Part shown: positions 1 through 10,392 of the stretch, piece after piece
Position numbering within the stretch: the stretch's first letter is position 1
How the letters are laid out: each line of letters starts with the position of its first letter
DNA from: an uncultured Alphaproteobacteria bacterium
GTDB taxonomy: Bacteria > Pseudomonadota > Alphaproteobacteria > RF32 > CAG-239
Assembly: GCA_944390355.1 (NCBI GenBank)
Contig: CALXPT010000012.1
Coordinates: forward strand, 1 to 49,298
Reading direction: 5' to 3'
Length of the DNA: 49,298 nt
Made by a program: the position numbers and the translations under genes
Notes under the pieces: generated by a model
Database searches by the model: none
Told to the model about the DNA's origin: nothing
What the model saw: the letters and a program-made list of their open reading frames with translations, nothing else

Positions 1-77
1 GTTTTTCCGTGGTCAACGTGGCCTATCGTACCGATGTTGCAGTGCGGTTTGCTACGTTCAAATTTCTCTTTTGCCAT
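1..77 (-). CDS. tuf: Elongation factor Tu, N-terminal fragment (runs off window)
   Basis: Only the first 25 codons are in the window. The translation begins MAKEKFERSKPHCNIGTIGH and continues VDHGKT, the P-loop region of EF-Tu, the GTPase that delivers aminoacyl-tRNA to the ribosome. The start is ATG at 75-77, with a GGAG ribosome binding site about ten bases upstream. It is the last visible gene of the str operon, 177 bases downstream of fusA, the usual order in proteobacteria. No promoter or terminator is evident in the fusA-tuf gap, so it is probably cotranscribed with fusA. Confidence 0.96.
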   Translation of the reverse strand, partial: MAKEKFERSKPHCNIGTIGHVDHGK

Positions 78-254
78 TTAGAATAACTCCAAATAAAAAA
101 AATTAAATAAAAAATAAACTTACAATCAAACTCGATTTTGTCTTTAACGAAGAAGATAGAGCCATACGCTTTTTACAAAAACTCTTAACTCATAGTCTAT
201 TGAATTTTTCGAGACAGCGTAAAATTGCTCTAACTTCCCGTTAAAAACGAAATT

Positions 255-2330
255 TTAGGCGTTCTTGGCCTTCACTTTCTCAGCCACATCCTTTGGCACT
301 TCAGCATAGTGGTCAAACACCATGGTGAATTGAGCACGACCTTGAGACAAAGAACGTAAGGTATTAACATAACCGAACATATTTGCCAAAGGCACGTTAG
401 CATCAATAACACGGGCGTTTGCACGCTGATCCATACCATTGACCAAACCGCGGCGAGAGTTCAAGTCTCCGATAATATCACCCATATATTCTTCAGGGGT
501 AACAACTTCGACTTTCATAATCGGCTCCAAGAGCTTCGGATCGGCCTGACGCATACCTTCGCGGAAAGCGGCACGGGCGGCAATTTCGAAGCACATAACG
601 TTAGAGTCGACCTCGTGATAAGCACCATCATAAAGGTTGCATTTAACACCGGTCACAGGATATCCGGCAATCACACCGGCATCCATAGCGGAACGCAAAC
701 CTTTTTCAACACCCGGAATATATTCCTTAGGAACATTACCGCCGACAACGGTATTTTCAAATTCAAATCCGGTATAACCCTCAATCGGTTCAAATTTGAT
801 TTTAACCTTAGCGAACTGACCGGCACCACCAGATTGTTTCTTGTGAGTATATTCAATATCACAAGGTTTGGTGATGGTTTCACGATAAGCCACTTGCGGT
901 TCACCGACATTGCATTCGACTTTGAATTCACGTTTCAAGCGGTCAACAATAATTTCGAGGTGAAGTTCACCCATACCTCTGATGATTGTTTGTCCGGAAT
1001 CAGGATCGGAAGAAACTTTGAAAGACGGATCTTCCATAGCCAAGCGAGACAAAGCCAAGCCCATTTTTTCAACATCGGCTTTAGTCTTTGGTTCAACGGC
1101 CAACTCAATAACCGGATCCGGAAATTCCATATTTTCCAAGATGATAGGATGAGCTTGATCGCAAAGCGTATCACCGGTCGTTGTATCTTTCAAACCGGCC
1201 AAAGCGATAATATCACCGGCATTAGCCTCTTTCAAATCTTCACGTTTGTTAGCGTGCATCAAGAGCATACGACCAACGCGTTCTTTTTTGTCTTTAACTG
1301 AGTTATAGACATAAGAACCGGCGGTCATTGTACCTGAATAAATACGTGTAAACGTCAAAGAACCGACGAACGGGTCGTTCATGATTTTGAACGCCAAAGC
1401 GGCCAAAGGTTGATTATCATCAGGCTTTCTCTCTTCTTCCTTATCTGTATTAGGATTAATACCTTTAATGGAAGCAATATCCAAAGGAGAAGGCAAATAA
1501 TCAATAACCGCATCGAGCAAAGGTTGAACACCTTTGTTTCTGAAGGCTGTTCCGCAGAAGACCGGCACGAAATCCTGAGCGATAGTACCCTTGCGGATGC
1601 ACTTTTTCAAGGTTTCGACCGAAACTTCTTTACCTTCGAGATAATCATTCATGGCATTTTCATCTTCTTCGACGGCCATTTCGACCAATTCGTGATGATA
1701 TTTTTCGGCTTTTTCCATCATATCAGCCGGAATATCCTGAATTTCAATCGGAGAATCAGCGGTATCGCCGGTATAAACGATAGCTTTCATGTTCAACAAA
1801 TCAACAACGCCTCTGAAGTCGGCTTCGACACCGAGTGGAAGTTGCAGAGCCATCGGGCGCGCGCCCAAACGGTCAACAATCATATCAAGGCAGCGATAGA
1901 AGTTAGCCCCGATTCTATCCATTTTGTTGCAGAAGCAAATACGAGGAACACCGTATTTATCGGCTTGACGCCAAACGGTTTCGGATTGCGGTTCAACACC
2001 GGCAACTGAATCAAATACGGTAATCGCACCATCGAGTACACGAAGAGAGCGTTCAACTTCAACCGTGAAATCCACGTGTCCCGGCGTATCAATGATATTA
2101 ATTCTGTGGCCTTTCCAAAAACAGGTTGTTGCCGCGGAAGTAATTGTAATACCGCGTTCTTGTTCCTGTTCCATCCAGTCCATGGTGGCGGCACCTTCGT
2201 GCACTTCACCGATTTTGTGACTTTGACCAGTATAGTACAGAATACGTTCGGTTGTTGTAGTTTTTCCGGCATCAATATGAGCCATAATACCGATATTTCT
2301 GTACAATTCGAGTTTATGTGTACGAGCCAT
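255..2330 (-). CDS. fusA: Elongation factor G
   Basis: This is the translational GTPase that drives translocation of tRNA and mRNA on the ribosome and takes part in ribosome recycling. It has 691 residues, the normal length for EF-G. The G1 motif [11 protein letters not shown] is at residues 17-27, switch I carries RGITITSA near 59-66, G3 is DTPGHVDF at 81-88 and G4 is NKMD at 135-138. Domain IV-type sequence ([15 protein letters not shown]) and the C-terminal domain V region are complete. It lies 21 bases downstream of rpsG in the order rpsL-rpsG-fusA-tuf. No truncation or unusual residue was seen. Confidence 0.98.
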   Translation of the reverse strand: MARTHKLELYRNIGIMAHIDAGKTTTTERILYYTGQSHKIGEVHEGAATMDWMEQEQERGITITSAATTCFWKGHRINIIDTPGHVDFTVEVERSLRVLDGAITVFDSVAGVEPQSETVWRQADKYGVPRICFCNKMDRIGANFYRCLDMIVDRLGARPMALQLPLGVEADFRGVVDLLNMKAIVYTGDTADSPIEIQDIPADMMEKAEKYHHELVEMAVEEDENAMNDYLEGKEVSVETLKKCIRKGTIAQDFVPVFCGTAFRNKGVQPLLDAVIDYLPSPLDIASIKGINPNTDKEEERKPDDNQPLAALAFKIMNDPFVGSLTFTRIYSGTMTAGSYVYNSVKDKKERVGRMLLMHANKREDLKEANAGDIIALAGLKDTTTGDTLCDQAHPIILENMEFPDPVIELAVEPKTKADVEKMGLALSRLAMEDPSFKVSSDPDSGQTIIRGMGELHLEIIVDRLKREFKVECNVGEPQVAYRETITKPCDIEYTHKKQSGGAGQFAKVKIKFEPIEGYTGFEFENTVVGGNVPKEYIPGVEKGLRSAMDAGVIAGYPVTGVKCNLYDGAYHEVDSNVMCFEIAARAAFREGMRQADPKLLEPIMKVEVVTPEEYMGDIIGDLNSRRGLVNGMDQRANARVIDANVPLANMFGYVNTLRSLSQGRAQFTMVFDHYAEVPKDVAEKVKAKNA

Positions 2331-2351
2331 TTTAATATTCCTGTCTTAACG

Positions 2352-3205
<854 letters not shown>

Positions 3206-3329
3206 CACTATTTTCCTTATTAAATTATTAAACATCTCGCATAAGACAAGGAACATACAGTAAAAAACCTTTGTGCAAACACACCAAAAGTGCATAGCAC
3301 AAACATCCCTTGTCTAATTGAGTCTCGGA

Positions 3330-3358
3330 ATACTAGATTCACTTCATCGTAAAGTCAA
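3330..3358 (-). promoter_or_regulatory. Sigma-70-type promoter of the str operon
   Basis: Read on the minus strand, TTGACT and TAGTAT are separated by exactly 17 bases, about 125 bases before the rpsL start. Nothing else in the 363-base gap between rpsL and the next gene looks like a promoter for this operon. The leader between the -10 box and rpsL has no obvious gene. Confidence 0.7.
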
Positions 3359-3521
3359 GTATTTTTTCAGATTTTTTTCATTTTGAGTCTAAATAAGAGT
3401 CAGTGCAAGTGTGCAATAAATTTTTAAGATTCGGCAAACAAAACGCCAGATTCGTTTTATAAGAAAATTAACTTTGCCTTAACACTTTTTATTTAAGTCA
3501 ATTTGAGTCTATTTAATTAAA

Positions 3522-3545
3522 GTAAAAGGGAGCAAACGCCCCCTT
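3522..3545 (-). terminator. Candidate terminator of the small membrane protein gene
   Basis: AAGGGAGC and GCCCCCTT face each other across a four-base loop (one mismatch). On the minus strand the hairpin is followed by TTTTAC, then a T-rich stretch, 24 bases after the stop codon at 3569. The T tract is short, so the call is moderate. Confidence 0.5.
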
Positions 3546-3568
3546 AAAAAAAAGTAAAAAAATCATTT

Positions 3569-4000
3569 TTAAAGTTTTTCATGTTTATACACGATAACCA
3601 CGAACATACCGCCAAAAAACAAAATAAGACTAAAAAGCATTGCCCACGGCGCACACAATTCATGGTGCACTCTTTGAAGAACCTCATCTTCGGATAAAGC
3701 TCCCGAAAAGACATAAACACAATCAGCTTCGGCAATTTTAAGTCCGGTAACTTCAAGCCCTTCATACAACAAAACTTTCGTTCCCTTTGGGATTGACTTA
3801 ACCAAAGAAACATCTGCGCGTTTCCCATTGAGCTCCACATAATAAGTCGGCTTTGACTTATCAAGCTTCAATGTAGTAACTTGGTAATTCTCAACTTGAG
3901 GCACATGAAATTTCCAAGAAAGGGTTAACCAACCAAACACAAGCAACAAAAAAACATAAATCGAAACCACCCAAAAAATTTTCTTACTTTTCGTTTTCAT
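3569..4000 (-). CDS. Hypothetical two-helix membrane protein
   Basis: The 143-residue product starts at the ATG at 3998-4000. An upstream in-frame TTG is possible but has no ribosome binding site. It has a basic N terminus (MKTKSKK), a hydrophobic helix at about residues 7-28, an extracytoplasmic domain of about 80 residues, a second helix at about 115-137 (MLFSLILFFGGMFVVIVY) and a basic tail. The middle part (YYVELNGKRADVSLVKSIPK) looks like a small beta-rich periplasmic domain. I do not recognise the family. It is transcribed away from the lipoprotein pair that follows and has its own hairpin downstream. Confidence 0.7.
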   Translation of the reverse strand: MKTKSKKIFWVVSIYVFLLLVFGWLTLSWKFHVPQVENYQVTTLKLDKSKPTYYVELNGKRADVSLVKSIPKGTKVLLYEGLEVTGLKIAEADCVYVFSGALSEDEVLQRVHHELCAPWAMLFSLILFFGGMFVVIVYKHEKL

Positions 4001-4139
4001 AGAACACAATTTTTATGGTAACACAATAATAATTAACTGCCGGCACTATAACACAACAAAGCACGTTGTCAATCCCCCCCCAATTAACCAACTTTTAAGC
4101 AATCAGACTTATAATGATACCCCAATAAGGAAAGGTTTA

Positions 4140-4529
4140 ATGCTCAAAAGATTAGTAACATTATCGCTGTTTTTCCTAAGTGCCTGTACATCCAGCTATC
4201 GCATGGCGGATTTAGGCATAATTTCACCTGAGATTAATGCCATAGAGCCGGAGCAGCTAAAAGCAGCAGAGATTATTCACGATGTTAAAGGCCAAGACAG
4301 CACTTCTGTTTTTTTAATCTTCCCGCAAGGCTATCCGAATTTAGAATACGCAATACGCCGTGCACTTGAAAACACCCAAGCCGACATACTGGTTAATATC
4401 AAAGTTGATTACATAAGTTCATGGTATCTGTTTCGTGGCGAAAATCGTATTGAACTCACAGCCGACGCCGTCCGCCTCGCCCCGCTTTTTCCCAATTTAG
4501 GCAAAGGAGATAATTCGGAAAATGATTAA
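4140..4529 (+). CDS. Hypothetical lipoprotein, first of a related pair
   Basis: The 129-residue product has a lipoprotein signal: basic MLKR, a hydrophobic stretch and the lipobox LSAC with Cys16. AAGGAAAGG precedes the ATG, and a TATAAT-like box lies about 28 bases upstream. The mature part has the pattern FLIFPQGYPNLEYAIRRALE followed by ADILVNIKVDY. The next gene repeats this pattern (FLILPIGDDPKIDNAVEELV, then YMTNIEISYH), so the two look like diverged duplicates. The genes overlap by 8 bases. The shared module resembles small outer-membrane lipoproteins of unknown function; I do not assign a role. Confidence 0.75.
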   Translation: MLKRLVTLSLFFLSACTSSYRMADLGIISPEINAIEPEQLKAAEIIHDVKGQDSTSVFLIFPQGYPNLEYAIRRALENTQADILVNIKVDYISSWYLFRGENRIELTADAVRLAPLFPNLGKGDNSEND

Positions 4530-4872
4530 ACGCGTACTGACTTTAATATTTCTGGTAATGCTGAACGGCTGTACTTCAAAAGAGGGAACATACAGCATCA
4601 TCAGCTCGCGGCCGATGAATCTGTACACCTTAACGGCAAACAATGAGTTAGTGGCCGAAAATGTTTCCACATCCGTATCAAAATCTCAATTTCTCATATT
4701 GCCGATTGGCGATGACCCCAAAATTGACAACGCGGTTGAAGAGTTGGTTCAAAAATATCAAGGAGATTATATGACCAACATTGAGATAAGCTACCACACC
4801 ATCCGCTTACTCCCTCTGTATAGCAAGAACACATGGGTTATCAAAGGAGACGTTATGAGGGTTTTAAAATAA
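4522..4872 (+). CDS. Hypothetical lipoprotein, second of a related pair
   Basis: The 116-residue lipoprotein has the signal MIKRVLTLIFLVMLNGC, with the lipobox cysteine at residue 17. It starts inside the 3' end of the preceding gene (8-base overlap) with AAAGGAG upstream, so the two are translationally coupled. Its core parallels the first lipoprotein: a hydrophobic strand ending in LPIGDDP, a helix with paired acidic residues, then YMTNIEISYHTIRLLPLYSKN. The following kdsD gene begins 107 bases later with no terminator between, so the pair may be cotranscribed with the LPS genes. The function is unknown. Confidence 0.75.
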   Translation: MIKRVLTLIFLVMLNGCTSKEGTYSIISSRPMNLYTLTANNELVAENVSTSVSKSQFLILPIGDDPKIDNAVEELVQKYQGDYMTNIEISYHTIRLLPLYSKNTWVIKGDVMRVLK

Positions 4873-4979
4873 GTAAAATTATCCCAAATTCCGAAAAAAA
4901 CTTGCTTTTAAAAAACAAACGTCATATCTTAAGCTATTATAACAGAATTAACACCTTAAATTTTAAGGATAGGTACTCT

Positions 4980-5942
4980 ATGGAAAATAAAGATATTATT
5001 TCAGCCAAACATACAATAGACAAAGAAATTGAAGCCCTGCGCATTATGGAAGATTCGCTTAACGGCAACTTAACTGAAGCGCTTGATTTAATGCAAAAGA
5101 TAGAAGGCCGTGTGATAGTAACCGGCATGGGCAAATCCGGCCACGTCGGCTCCAAGATAGCGGCGACTTTGGCCTCCACCGGCACACCGTCATTTTTCGT
5201 ACACCCCGGAGAAGCCTCTCACGGAGATTTAGGGATGATAACACAAAAAGATTGTGTTTTAGCTATCTCCAATTCCGGCGAAACCAAAGAACTTTCGGAC
5301 ATAATAGTTTATTGCAAACGTTATGGGATTCCTCTAATTGCTATGACCAAAAATCCCGAAAGTGCCTTAGGCAAAGCCGGCAATGTCTTATTGCAGCTCC
5401 CCGACGACGGTGAAGCTTGCCCGCTGGGTTTGGCGCCAACTTCCTCAACAACCGCAACGATTGTCCTTGGAGACATTTTGGCCATAGCATTGTTAGAGCG
5501 CAAGGGATTCACCAAAACCGACTTCAAACAACGCCACCCCGGAGGAAAACTGGGAGCATTTTTGCAAAGAGTATCCGACCTTATGCATAAAGGCGAGGAA
5601 ATGCCTTTGGTACAAGAAAACGCCTCCATGGAAGAAACCATTTTAACCATGACGGCAAAAATGCTGGGCTGCGTCGGCGTGCTGGATAACAACGGCAACC
5701 TAATCGGCATGATAACGGACGGCGACTTGCGCCGCTCAATGTCAAATAACATCATGTCGCAAAAAGCCGTTGACATAATGACCCAAAATCCCAAGACCAT
5801 CACGGAAGACACGATGGTTGCTGAAGCTTTGCGCATAATGAACAACACCGGCAAAGGCATAACCCAGCTTTTTGTAGTAAATAACGGCAAACCAATCGGC
5901 ATCATCCATATGCATGATTGCTTAAAAGCAGGAGCAGCCTGA
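4980..5942 (+). CDS. kdsD: Arabinose-5-phosphate isomerase (KdsD/KpsF family)
   Basis: This enzyme interconverts ribulose 5-phosphate and arabinose 5-phosphate, the first step toward Kdo for the LPS inner core, in the cytoplasm. The 320-residue protein has an N-terminal SIS domain (GKSGHVGSK at 51-59, HPGEASHGDLGM at 75-86, SNSGET near 97-102) and two C-terminal CBS domains (ITDGDLRR in the first). The start is the ATG at 4980, where family homology begins and AAGGATAGG lies upstream. The 49 residues that could be added before it have no family resemblance. It leads directly into lptC, lptA and lptB, a functional grouping of LPS synthesis and export common in proteobacteria. Confidence 0.93.
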   Translation: MENKDIISAKHTIDKEIEALRIMEDSLNGNLTEALDLMQKIEGRVIVTGMGKSGHVGSKIAATLASTGTPSFFVHPGEASHGDLGMITQKDCVLAISNSGETKELSDIIVYCKRYGIPLIAMTKNPESALGKAGNVLLQLPDDGEACPLGLAPTSSTTATIVLGDILAIALLERKGFTKTDFKQRHPGGKLGAFLQRVSDLMHKGEEMPLVQENASMEETILTMTAKMLGCVGVLDNNGNLIGMITDGDLRRSMSNNIMSQKAVDIMTQNPKTITEDTMVAEALRIMNNTGKGITQLFVVNNGKPIGIIHMHDCLKAGAA

Positions 5943-5947
5943 TAATA

Positions 5948-6616
5948 GTGGAAAACCAAACTGACATAGATGCATACTTTGCCACAACCGGTTTGAATAA
6001 AAATAAAAACAAATCGGTAGACAAACGTACACGCCTGATAAAGATTATTGAGATTGCCTTTCCGAGCATAGCTGCGATTTTGCTTGGATTACTGATTATC
6101 ACCCCAAGTTTCAAGGAAACGGCCGACAGCATAAAATTTGATATTACACGCCCCCAAAAAGGCGAACTTGAAAAGCTCCACATTGAGAATTCCGAGCTGT
6201 TCATTACCGACAAAAACAATCAAGTCAACAACTTCACGGCTGATAATCTGGATGAAACCTCCCCCGGCTCAAAACTCATCAAATTAACCAATCCCAAAGG
6301 CGAAATGCCCGACACGGACAACCAAATGTACCATCTGGAATCTCCGGTAGGCTACTATGACCAAAATAAAAACACCCTTCGCTTGGAACAAACGGTAAAA
6401 CTGCGCCACACGGACGGTTTAAACGCCACCACGGAAGCCCTTGTTTACGACTTTAAGAAAAACTACGGGCAAAGCGACACCAAGACTTTTGCAGAAAGCG
6501 ACTTGGGAACGCTTAATTCACAAGGTTTCCGCTTTGACAAGAATAAAAATTTGATGATATTTACCGGCAAAACCCATATTGTCATCAAAGAAGAACAATT
6601 GAGGGCACAACAATGA
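5948..6616 (+). CDS. lptC: LPS export protein LptC
   Basis: LptC is the bitopic inner-membrane protein that receives LPS from the LptB2FG transporter and hands it to LptA. The product (222 residues) has a single transmembrane segment at about residues 33-52 (IIEIAFPSIAAILLGLLIIT), then a periplasmic beta-jellyroll-like region with repeated short strands. I chose the GTG at 5948, five bases after the kdsD stop, with AGGAG about 13 bases upstream. An alternative TTG at 5918 would overlap kdsD. The stop overlaps the lptA start as ATGA, indicating coupling. Sequence conservation is weak, as usual for LptC, and the call leans on membrane topology and neighbours. Confidence 0.85.
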   Translation: MENQTDIDAYFATTGLNKNKNKSVDKRTRLIKIIEIAFPSIAAILLGLLIITPSFKETADSIKFDITRPQKGELEKLHIENSELFITDKNNQVNNFTADNLDETSPGSKLIKLTNPKGEMPDTDNQMYHLESPVGYYDQNKNTLRLEQTVKLRHTDGLNATTEALVYDFKKNYGQSDTKTFAESDLGTLNSQGFRFDKNKNLMIFTGKTHIVIKEEQLRAQQ

Positions 6617-7422
6617 GAACAAAATTTTTAATATTTTTTGGACTTGGACTGTTGCTGAACCTCCCCTCATACGCGGGCGACTTGACAATAGACGCCGACA
6701 AACAGGTAGAAGTTCATCAAAACGAACAAAAGCTGGTTGCTCTGGGCAATGCCACGGCCAAACAAGACGGCAACAGCGTCCGAGCAGACAGCTTAACGGC
6801 ATACTACCAAAAGAATGCAAAGGGCAAAAACGAGTTTATCTCTTTTCACGGCAAGGGCAATGTTTATGTTAACAGTGCCAACACCAAAGCCTACGGCCAA
6901 ACATTGGATTATGACCTCAAAAAAGCCGAAATAGTTTTGCAAGGAAAGCCGGCCAAGATAGTCAATATAAACGGAGACACCATCACCGCCGACGGCAAGA
7001 TAACCTACTATCCACAAAAGAACATGGCCGTTGCGGTAGATAACGTCATTGCCACCGGCAAAAAAGAAAACAACAAAGTCCGCGGCGACAAAATGATAAG
7101 TTATTTTAGCAAAAATGCCCAAGGCGAAAACGAGATGCAAAAAGTAGACATCACCGGCAATGTAAAAGTTTTCGGGCAAGACACGGTAGCCACAGCCAAA
7201 ACCGGCACCTATCTTCCCCAAGAAGGGCTGGTCAAACTTGAAAAAGATGTTATAATCAACCAAAACGGCAACATCATCACCGGAGCCTATGCCGAAACCG
7301 ACTTAAACACCGGTATAAGCAAAATGAAATCAGGAGAAAAAGGCAAGCGTGTCTCCGGCGTATTCAAAAGCGAAAAAAAAGAAAAAAAAGTAAAAACAAA
7401 GGACACTGACAATGGAAAATAA
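6613..7422 (+). CDS. lptA: LPS periplasmic bridge protein LptA (OstA-like)
   Basis: LptA oligomerises in the periplasm to form the bridge that carries LPS to the outer membrane. The 269-residue precursor has a signal peptide ending SYA at residue 21. The mature protein carries repeating OstA-type strands (LTIDADKQVEVHQNEQKLVA; GNATAKQDGNSVRADSLTAY). It is clearly longer than the roughly 185-residue E. coli protein: it has extra strand repeats and a lysine-rich tail (residues ~245-269). It overlaps lptC by four bases and lptB by eleven, so the three are one translational unit. Confidence 0.9.
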   Translation: MRTKFLIFFGLGLLLNLPSYAGDLTIDADKQVEVHQNEQKLVALGNATAKQDGNSVRADSLTAYYQKNAKGKNEFISFHGKGNVYVNSANTKAYGQTLDYDLKKAEIVLQGKPAKIVNINGDTITADGKITYYPQKNMAVAVDNVIATGKKENNKVRGDKMISYFSKNAQGENEMQKVDITGNVKVFGQDTVATAKTGTYLPQEGLVKLEKDVIINQNGNIITGAYAETDLNTGISKMKSGEKGKRVSGVFKSEKKEKKVKTKDTDNGK

Positions 7423-8152
7423 TGCGTCCACTTCAAAGTTAGAAGTATTTAACATCGGCAAGAAATACAAAAATCGACCGGTTTTACGCAACGTATCCCT
7501 AAACGTCAAACGAGGAGAAGCCGTAGGTTTATTGGGGCCGAACGGAGCAGGCAAGACAACTTGTTTTTATTGCGTAACGGGCTTAATCACTCCAGACTAT
7601 GGAGATGTCCATATCGACGGCAAAGACATCACGACCATGCCGATGTACCGCCGCGCACGGATGGGAATTGGTTATTTGCCGCAAGAAGCCTCTATTTTCA
7701 GGTCATTAACGGTAGAAGAAAACATAAAATCAATTTTAGAAATTGTGGTAGACAATATAAGCGAACGCGAAAACATGCTTGAACAATTATTATCTGAATT
7801 TTCGATTGCCCATCTGCGAAAATCACCGGCAATAGCCCTTTCGGGCGGCGAACGTCGTCGTCTGGAAATAGCGAGAGCCTTAGCCAGCCAGCCGAATTTC
7901 ATATTACTAGACGAACCATTGGCAGGTATTGACCCGATAGCCGTGGGCGAAATCAGAACTTTGGTATCTCAGCTCAAAAATCGCGGTATCGGCGTTTTAA
8001 TCACCGACCACAACGTAAGAGAAACATTAGACATCATCGACAGAGCTTACATACTGCACGGCGGTTCGGTTTTAATGGAAGGCAATCCGGAAGAAATCGT
8101 CGCCAGCAAAGAAGTTCGAAAAGTATACCTCGGCGACAATTTCACCATGTAA
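7412..8152 (+). CDS. lptB: LPS export ABC transporter ATP-binding protein LptB
   Basis: LptB is the ATPase of the LptB2FG complex that extracts LPS from the inner membrane. The 246-residue protein has Walker A GPNGAGKTT (42-50), a Q-loop in LPQEASIF (89-96), the ABC signature LSGGE (143-147), Walker B FILLDEP (163-169) and the switch histidine in ITDH (H200). The LPQEASIFR sequence is typical of LptB rather than other ABC ATPases. It starts inside lptA with AAGGACAC upstream. LptF and LptG are not in the window. Confidence 0.96.
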   Translation: MENNASTSKLEVFNIGKKYKNRPVLRNVSLNVKRGEAVGLLGPNGAGKTTCFYCVTGLITPDYGDVHIDGKDITTMPMYRRARMGIGYLPQEASIFRSLTVEENIKSILEIVVDNISERENMLEQLLSEFSIAHLRKSPAIALSGGERRRLEIARALASQPNFILLDEPLAGIDPIAVGEIRTLVSQLKNRGIGVLITDHNVRETLDIIDRAYILHGGSVLMEGNPEEIVASKEVRKVYLGDNFTM

Positions 8153-8175
8153 CAAAAAAATAATAGGCAGTAGAA

Positions 8176-9672
8176 ATGGCCATAACGCCAAAGCTTGAAA
8201 TAAAACAATCGCAGTCGCTGTTAATGACACCACAGCTGCGTCAGGCCATTTCAATTTTGCAATTAAACAATCTGGAACTTTCCGAATTAATAGAAAACGA
8301 AATCAACGCCAACCCTTTGCTGGAAAAAGAAAGCGACAAACTACAAGAAATATCGCAGGAAACATCGGAACAAACAATAGACAACATAAATGATTCCGCA
8401 ACAAACGAAGAAGAATTCAGCACAGATATAGACATAGATAATACATTTGATGACTATGCCTCCGACCGTGAAGGATACGATATTCCGCCGGATTACGACT
8501 GGCAGGACTACGCCAAGAAAAAAAACACGCAAAACGCGGAAGAGGCGGACTTTGATTATTTTGAGCAACGCTTAAGCCAAGAAAAATCAATATATGATAT
8601 AATCAAAGAACAAATCAGCCTCAATTTCATCACCAACAAAGAACGCATGTTAGCAACGGTATTAACGGAATTTTTAGATGAAAGCGGATACTTTCGCGGC
8701 GACTTGGAAACAATTGCTCAAAAACTGCATACAACACCGCAAATTCTCACCCCCGTTTTAGATAAGCTTAAAACCTTTGAACCATCGGGAATTTTTGCCC
8801 AAAGCCTGCAAGAATGCATCAAAATCCAGCTAAGGGACAAAAACCGACTGGACCCGATGATGGAAGGATTATTAGACAATCTGGAATTGCTTGGAAACAA
8901 AGATTTCAAGATTTTAAAAAAGAAATTAAACATCACGGATGAAGACTTGCAGTCCATGATAACGGATATCAAATCCACCGATCCCAAACCGGCCGCAAAA
9001 TATAATCAAAAAAAAGCGGACTACATCATTCCCGACGTATTTATCACAAAGACCAAACACGGCGAATACAAAGTCGAACTAAATCAGTCATCACTACCGC
9101 GCCTGCTTATCAATAAAGACTACTATCATCAAATTAAAACCGCCGACTCAAATAAAAACACCGGAAAATACCTCAAATCGCAATTAAACAATGCCGATTT
9201 TTTGGTACGAGCCCTCCGTCAAAGAGCAGAAACGATACAGAGAGTAACCCAAGAATTGCTAAAAGCTCAATACGACTTTTTCGAAAAAGGAATAGAACAC
9301 TTAAAACCCCTATCGCTCAAAGACATAGCCGATGCGGCGGAAATACACGAAAGCACGGTCAGCCGAGTAACCACCAACAAATATGTGCATACCCCGTTAG
9401 GAATTTTTGAACTAAAATACTTTTTCTCGGGCGCAACGGTTTCATACAGCGGAGGCGAAGCCGCCTCATCAACGGCCATCAAACATAAAATCAAAAATAT
9501 GATAGAAGCAGAAAGTGCCGACAACATTTTATCGGATGACAAACTTTCCGAATTATTGGCACGAGCCGGTTTTCAGGTAGCGCGCCGCACGGTAGCCAAA
9601 TACAGAGAAAGCCTCAACATCCCGACATCATCGGTACGCAAGCGGGAAAAGAGACAGCTCAAACACGACTGA
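8176..9672 (+). CDS. rpoN: RNA polymerase sigma-54 factor
   Basis: Sigma-54 directs RNA polymerase to -24/-12 promoters and needs an AAA+ activator. The 498-residue protein has the glutamine-rich region I (LEIKQSQSLLMTPQLRQAI), an acidic region II of about residues 50-125, the core-binding domain, and near the C terminus the RpoN box ARRTVAKYRE at 469-478, which reads the -24 element. It begins 23 bases after lptB. The lptB-rpoN-hpf-ptsN order is widespread in proteobacteria. Confidence 0.97.
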   Translation: MAITPKLEIKQSQSLLMTPQLRQAISILQLNNLELSELIENEINANPLLEKESDKLQEISQETSEQTIDNINDSATNEEEFSTDIDIDNTFDDYASDREGYDIPPDYDWQDYAKKKNTQNAEEADFDYFEQRLSQEKSIYDIIKEQISLNFITNKERMLATVLTEFLDESGYFRGDLETIAQKLHTTPQILTPVLDKLKTFEPSGIFAQSLQECIKIQLRDKNRLDPMMEGLLDNLELLGNKDFKILKKKLNITDEDLQSMITDIKSTDPKPAAKYNQKKADYIIPDVFITKTKHGEYKVELNQSSLPRLLINKDYYHQIKTADSNKNTGKYLKSQLNNADFLVRALRQRAETIQRVTQELLKAQYDFFEKGIEHLKPLSLKDIADAAEIHESTVSRVTTNKYVHTPLGIFELKYFFSGATVSYSGGEAASSTAIKHKIKNMIEAESADNILSDDKLSELLARAGFQVARRTVAKYRESLNIPTSSVRKREKRQLKHD

Positions 9673-9800
9673 TTCGCCCTAAAAAGCAAGAAGTTTTTCT
9701 TGACTTTTGCAAAAAATAAAGCTTGATATAAACAAATAAAAGTGTTAGATTTGATAGTTGAAAAAGTCTGGTTTTATTTTAATTTTGTAAGGAATGAATT

Positions 9801-10370
9801 ATGCAAATAACATTTTCAGGAAAACAAGTAGACATCAGCGAAAAACTGCGCAGACATGTTGAAGAAGGAGTATTAAATTCGGTAAACAAATATTTTCCCG
9901 CACCGATTTCTTGTTCCATCGCTTTTTCGAAAGAAGGAGATGAGTTCAAAGCGGAAGTTACGGTTCATCCTGCAAAAAACATAGTATTGAAAGGCACGAG
10001 TGAGAGTTGCGCCGACCCCTATTCGGCATTTGATTCGGCCAATCAACATATTTCGACCCGCCTGCGTCGCCACAAAAACAAATTAAGCGACCATAAAGGC
10101 AAATCAGGGCTTGACGAAGCCGAGATTGCTCAACAGGCAATTTTCCCGCTGGTAGAGAATGAAGGCGAATTTGACATTAACGAAAATGCCCCGTTGACCA
10201 TAGCCGAAACCGAAGCCAACATTCCGGTCTGCAACGTGAGTGAAGCCGTAATGCGCATGGATTTGGCAGATGAATGCGCCATTATGTTTAAGAATTCTGC
10301 AAACGGGCATATCAGCATGGTCTATCGCCGCAAAGATGGCAACATCGGCTGGGTAGAACCCAAAGCCTAA
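9801..10370 (+). CDS. hpf: Ribosome hibernation promoting factor, long form
   Basis: HPF binds the 30S decoding channel of idle ribosomes and promotes their storage. At 189 residues this is the long form. The N-terminal S30AE domain starts MQITFSGKQVDISEKLRRHV. A linker follows, then a C-terminal domain (EAVMRMDLADECAIMFKNS, ending VYRRKDGNIGWVEP), which in long HPFs mediates 100S dimer formation. AAGGAATG precedes the start. The 128-base gap after rpoN contains TTGACT at 9700-9705 but no good -10 at standard spacing, so an internal promoter is possible but unproven. Confidence 0.95.
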   Translation: MQITFSGKQVDISEKLRRHVEEGVLNSVNKYFPAPISCSIAFSKEGDEFKAEVTVHPAKNIVLKGTSESCADPYSAFDSANQHISTRLRRHKNKLSDHKGKSGLDEAEIAQQAIFPLVENEGEFDINENAPLTIAETEANIPVCNVSEAVMRMDLADECAIMFKNSANGHISMVYRRKDGNIGWVEPKA

Positions 10371-10392
10371 TTAAACAAATTAAGGAACTTTA

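Noticed and set aside
9690-9735. Sigma-70 promoter for hpf
   Set aside because: TTGACT is present, but no acceptable -10 box is found 16 to 18 bases away; transcription may come from upstream of rpoN.
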